This document shows, in pieces, positions 7,528 through 9,081 of a stretch of 9,081 nt of DNA. Both the position numbers and the translations under genes were made by a program. Every line of letters begins with the position of its first letter. Within the stretch, counting starts at the first letter, position 1. The DNA is from an uncultured Magnetococcales bacterium (GTDB taxonomy: Bacteria; Pseudomonadota; Magnetococcia; Magnetococcales; Magnetaquicoccaceae): NCBI GenBank assembly GCA_903913345.1, contig CAIWLA010000704.1, positions 1 to 9,081 of the forward strand. The letters run 5' to 3'. The notes beneath the pieces were generated by a model. The model saw only the letters and a list, made by a program, of their open reading frames with translations. It was not told where the DNA came from and did no database searches.

Positions 7528-8351
7528 ATCCGATGCGTATCATAGCGGGCAAGGAGATACGGGATGCCCTGCGCAACCGTTGGGTAATCAGTGCGACGCT
7601 GTTGCTGGCGGGATTGGCCTTTTCCCTGGCCTTTCTGGGAAGTGCCCCCACGGGCACCCTGGGGGCCAAGCCTTTGGCGGTGACCGTGGTCAGTTTGTCC
7701 AGTTTGACCATCTTTTTGCTGCCTCTGATTGCGTTAATGTTGGCGTATGATGCCCTGGTGGGCGAGATGGAGCGCGGGACATTGTTGTTGCTGCTCACCT
7801 ATCCGGTGACCAAGGGAGAGGTCTTGCTGGGCAAGTTTGTGGGGCATGTCGCGGTTCTGGCCGCATCGACCATTCTGGGATATGGGGCGGCCGGGTTGGC
7901 GGTGGGGTTGAGTGGCCAGGGGGCAGACGCCCAAAGCTGGCACGCCTTTGGGGCATTATTGGGCAGTTCGGTCTTGCTGGGGGCGGTTTTTATTGCCATG
8001 GCCTATCTGATCAGCAGTCTGGTACGGGAACGCGCCTCGGCGGCGGGCATCGCCATCGGGGTCTGGTTGTTGTTTGTGGTGTTGTATGACATGGGCCTGC
8101 TGGGGGTGTTGGTGGCCACCCAGGGGCAGATCCATGAAAAGGTCTTTCCCTGGTTGTTGCTGGGCAATCCGGCGGATGTTTTTCGGCTGTTCAATCTGAC
8201 CGCATTCGACAATGTGCGCACATTTTCCGGACTGGCGGGGCTGAGCGGGCAGGTCAACCTCTCCCCGTCCGTACTGCTCGGTGCCCTGCTGACCTGGATG
8301 GTGGTGCCTCTGGTGGGTGCCATCCTGGTCTTTCAACGGCGGGAACTGTAG
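7524..8351 (+). CDS. nosY: NosY, ABC-2 type membrane permease of NosDFY
   Basis: NosY is the inner-membrane subunit that links the NosF ATPase to periplasmic NosD during copper-site assembly. The 275-residue product has six predicted membrane helices, at about 21-40, 52-76, 106-129, 143-165, 172-198 and 249-270, with the large periplasmic loop between helices 5 and 6. The N-terminal segment GKEIRDALRNRW (9-20) and the cytoplasmic EMERGT motif (81-86) after helix 2 are characteristic of ABC-2 permeases of this kind and probably form the contact with NosF. NPADVFRLFNL (215-225) is a conserved-looking stretch in the periplasmic loop. ATG 7524 overlaps the nosF stop by 4 bases, with a purine-rich GGAAAAGAGA (7508-7517) upstream. 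The TAG stop shares one base with the nosL GTG. Confidence 0.95.
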   Translation: MNPMRIIAGKEIRDALRNRWVISATLLLAGLAFSLAFLGSAPTGTLGAKPLAVTVVSLSSLTIFLLPLIALMLAYDALVGEMERGTLLLLLTYPVTKGEVLLGKFVGHVAVLAASTILGYGAAGLAVGLSGQGADAQSWHAFGALLGSSVLLGAVFIAMAYLISSLVRERASAAGIAIGVWLLFVVLYDMGLLGVLVATQGQIHEKVFPWLLLGNPADVFRLFNLTAFDNVRTFSGLAGLSGQVNLSPSVLLGALLTWMVVPLVGAILVFQRREL

Positions 8352-8863
8352 TGAAAACCTCTGCCTCTCTGCCATTTCTGCTCTGTCTGCTCTGGTTGAC
8401 GGCCTGCGGTGGACCCTCGGAGCCACTCCCCGCGCCCCAGGAACCGGTCCGGGATACCGTGGGCTATTATTGTGGCATGACCCTGGCAGAACATGCGGGG
8501 CCAAAGGGGCAGATCCAGGTGGCCGGGGTGGGCGAACCGCTTTGGTTTGCCTCCGTGCGGGAGCTGTTTGTCTATTTGCAAACCGAGGGGACCACCCGGC
8601 GTATTTTGGCCGTGTATGTCAACGACATGGGGCGGGCCGACTGGGATCATCCCCAGCCGGGCACCTGGATCCTCGCCCAGACGGCCCTGTTTGTGATGGG
8701 ATCGCACCGGAACAGTGGCATGGGGGAGATGGAGGTGGTGCCCTTCGGAAAACAGTCCGAGGCCGAACTCTTTGCGCATCAACACGGGGGGCGCGTGGTC
8801 TCCTACAGCGAGGTGATCAAGAGCGCACCCTTTTCCGAGATGGGGAGTGGGCGTACCAATTGA
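8351..8863 (+). CDS. nosL: NosL, Cu(I)-binding lipoprotein chaperone
   Basis: NosL is a lipid-anchored periplasmic copper chaperone that delivers Cu(I) to NosD for CuZ assembly. The frame from GTG 8351 gives 170 residues, a normal length. Residues 1-19 form a lipoprotein signal with lipobox LTAC; Cys19 would be lipidated. The CGM motif (C41, M43) supplies the expected Cu(I) ligands of the family, followed by the conserved-looking GPKGQI (50-55) and the GMGEMEVVPF region (123-132). The C-terminal AELFAHQHGGRVVSY-type segment is also family-like. It shares one base with the nosY stop (TAGTG), is the last gene of the unit, and is followed 18 bases later by a strong terminator. The GTG start is chosen because it alone gives a complete lipoprotein signal. 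Confidence 0.95.
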   Translation: MKTSASLPFLLCLLWLTACGGPSEPLPAPQEPVRDTVGYYCGMTLAEHAGPKGQIQVAGVGEPLWFASVRELFVYLQTEGTTRRILAVYVNDMGRADWDHPQPGTWILAQTALFVMGSHRNSGMGEMEVVPFGKQSEAELFAHQHGGRVVSYSEVIKSAPFSEMGSGRTN

Positions 8864-8881
8864 ACGGGGCAACCATGGAGC

Positions 8882-8921
8882 ACGGAAAAGGCCCGTCTGG
8901 AATGGGCCTTTTCCGTTTTTT
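8882..8921 (+). terminator. Strong intrinsic terminator after nosL
   Basis: ACGGAAAAGGCCC (8882-8894) and GGGCCTTTTCCGT (8904-8916) form a perfect 13-bp stem with a 9-base loop. The T run 8916-8921 follows, its first T closing the stem. It begins 18 bases after the nosL stop and ends the nosZDFYL transcript. Confidence 0.9.
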
Positions 8922-9006
8922 ATCGGCATGATATGGGATGCAGGACGGTCTGCAAAAACATGCAACAGATGGGGGCGTTTTGTGGAATGTTTGATCAGAG
9001 AACGGG

Positions 9007-9081
9007 TTAGTTCTGGTCAATTTCTCCGTTCAACATTTTTGTAAGATTATTACCAATTGCTTCTGCTAACCCAGGTTTAAC
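9007..9081 (-). CDS. Possible C-terminal end of a convergent gene (partial)
   Basis: On the - strand, a frame open at the window edge runs 24 codons to TAA (9007-9009), reading VKPGLAEAIGNNLTKMLNGE and then IDQN. The sequence is soluble, helical and protein-like, in AT-rich DNA after the nos terminator. It is too short to identify a family, and open frames of this length occur by chance. If real, it converges on the nos operon. The 8922-9006 gap has no other gene that I can see. Confidence 0.35.
   Translation of the reverse strand, partial: VKPGLAEAIGNNLTKMLNGEIDQN

Noticed and set aside
8940..8957. TGCAG-GACGGT-CTGCA hairpin after the nos terminator
   Set aside because: Five base pairs followed by A on the + strand; it fits a terminator on neither strand.

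Overview
The window holds a complete nitrous oxide reductase cluster, nosR-nosZ-nosD-nosF-nosY-nosL, all on the + strand (1003-8863). It covers the last step of denitrification, N2O to N2, with the enzyme, its electron-supply protein and its copper-site maturation machinery. NosZ starts with a twin-arginine signal, keeps all seven CuZ histidines and the full CuA ligand set, and is preceded by nosR. This is the clade I (Tat-exported) arrangement of Proteobacteria. The host is therefore a Gram-negative, probably proteobacterial, denitrifier or N2O reducer; I cannot name the genus. The nos genes look clearly more GC-rich than the two ends of the window (1-650 and about 8920-9081).

Layout. 1-164 is AT-rich sequence with no gene that I can support. 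165-650 (- strand) is a likely small hypothetical protein with a good ribosome binding site and an internal helical repeat. 651-1002 is the divergent intergenic region; it carries an FNR/NNR-like box and a -10 element in class II spacing ahead of nosR. 1003-3108 is nosR. 3109-3362 contains a probable intrinsic terminator, then a good sigma-70-type promoter, then a roughly 130-nt nosZ leader with a possible 16-codon upstream ORF. 3363-8863 is nosZDFYL, with an 11-nt gap between nosZ and nosD and 4, 4 and 1-nt overlaps at the following junctions. 8882-8921 is a strong intrinsic terminator. At the far end a short - strand open frame (9007-9081) may be the C-terminus of a convergent gene.

How it works together (established family knowledge applied to these genes): NosR is a membrane flavo-iron-sulfur protein thought to pass quinol-derived electrons toward NosZ. 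NosZ is exported folded by Tat and reduces N2O at CuZ in the periplasm. NosL is an outer-surface lipoprotein that hands Cu(I) to the NosD-NosF-NosY ABC complex, which builds the Cu/S site in apo-NosZ. No apbE/nosX flavin transferase is present here, so FMN attachment to NosR must rely on a gene elsewhere.

I found no CRISPR array, mobile element, tRNA or rRNA. The less ordinary signals are regulatory: the split into a nosR unit and a nosZDFYL unit, an inverted repeat flanking the nosZ promoter, and a tiny leader ORF with a Cys-X3-Cys motif upstream of this copper enzyme gene. The last is speculative.
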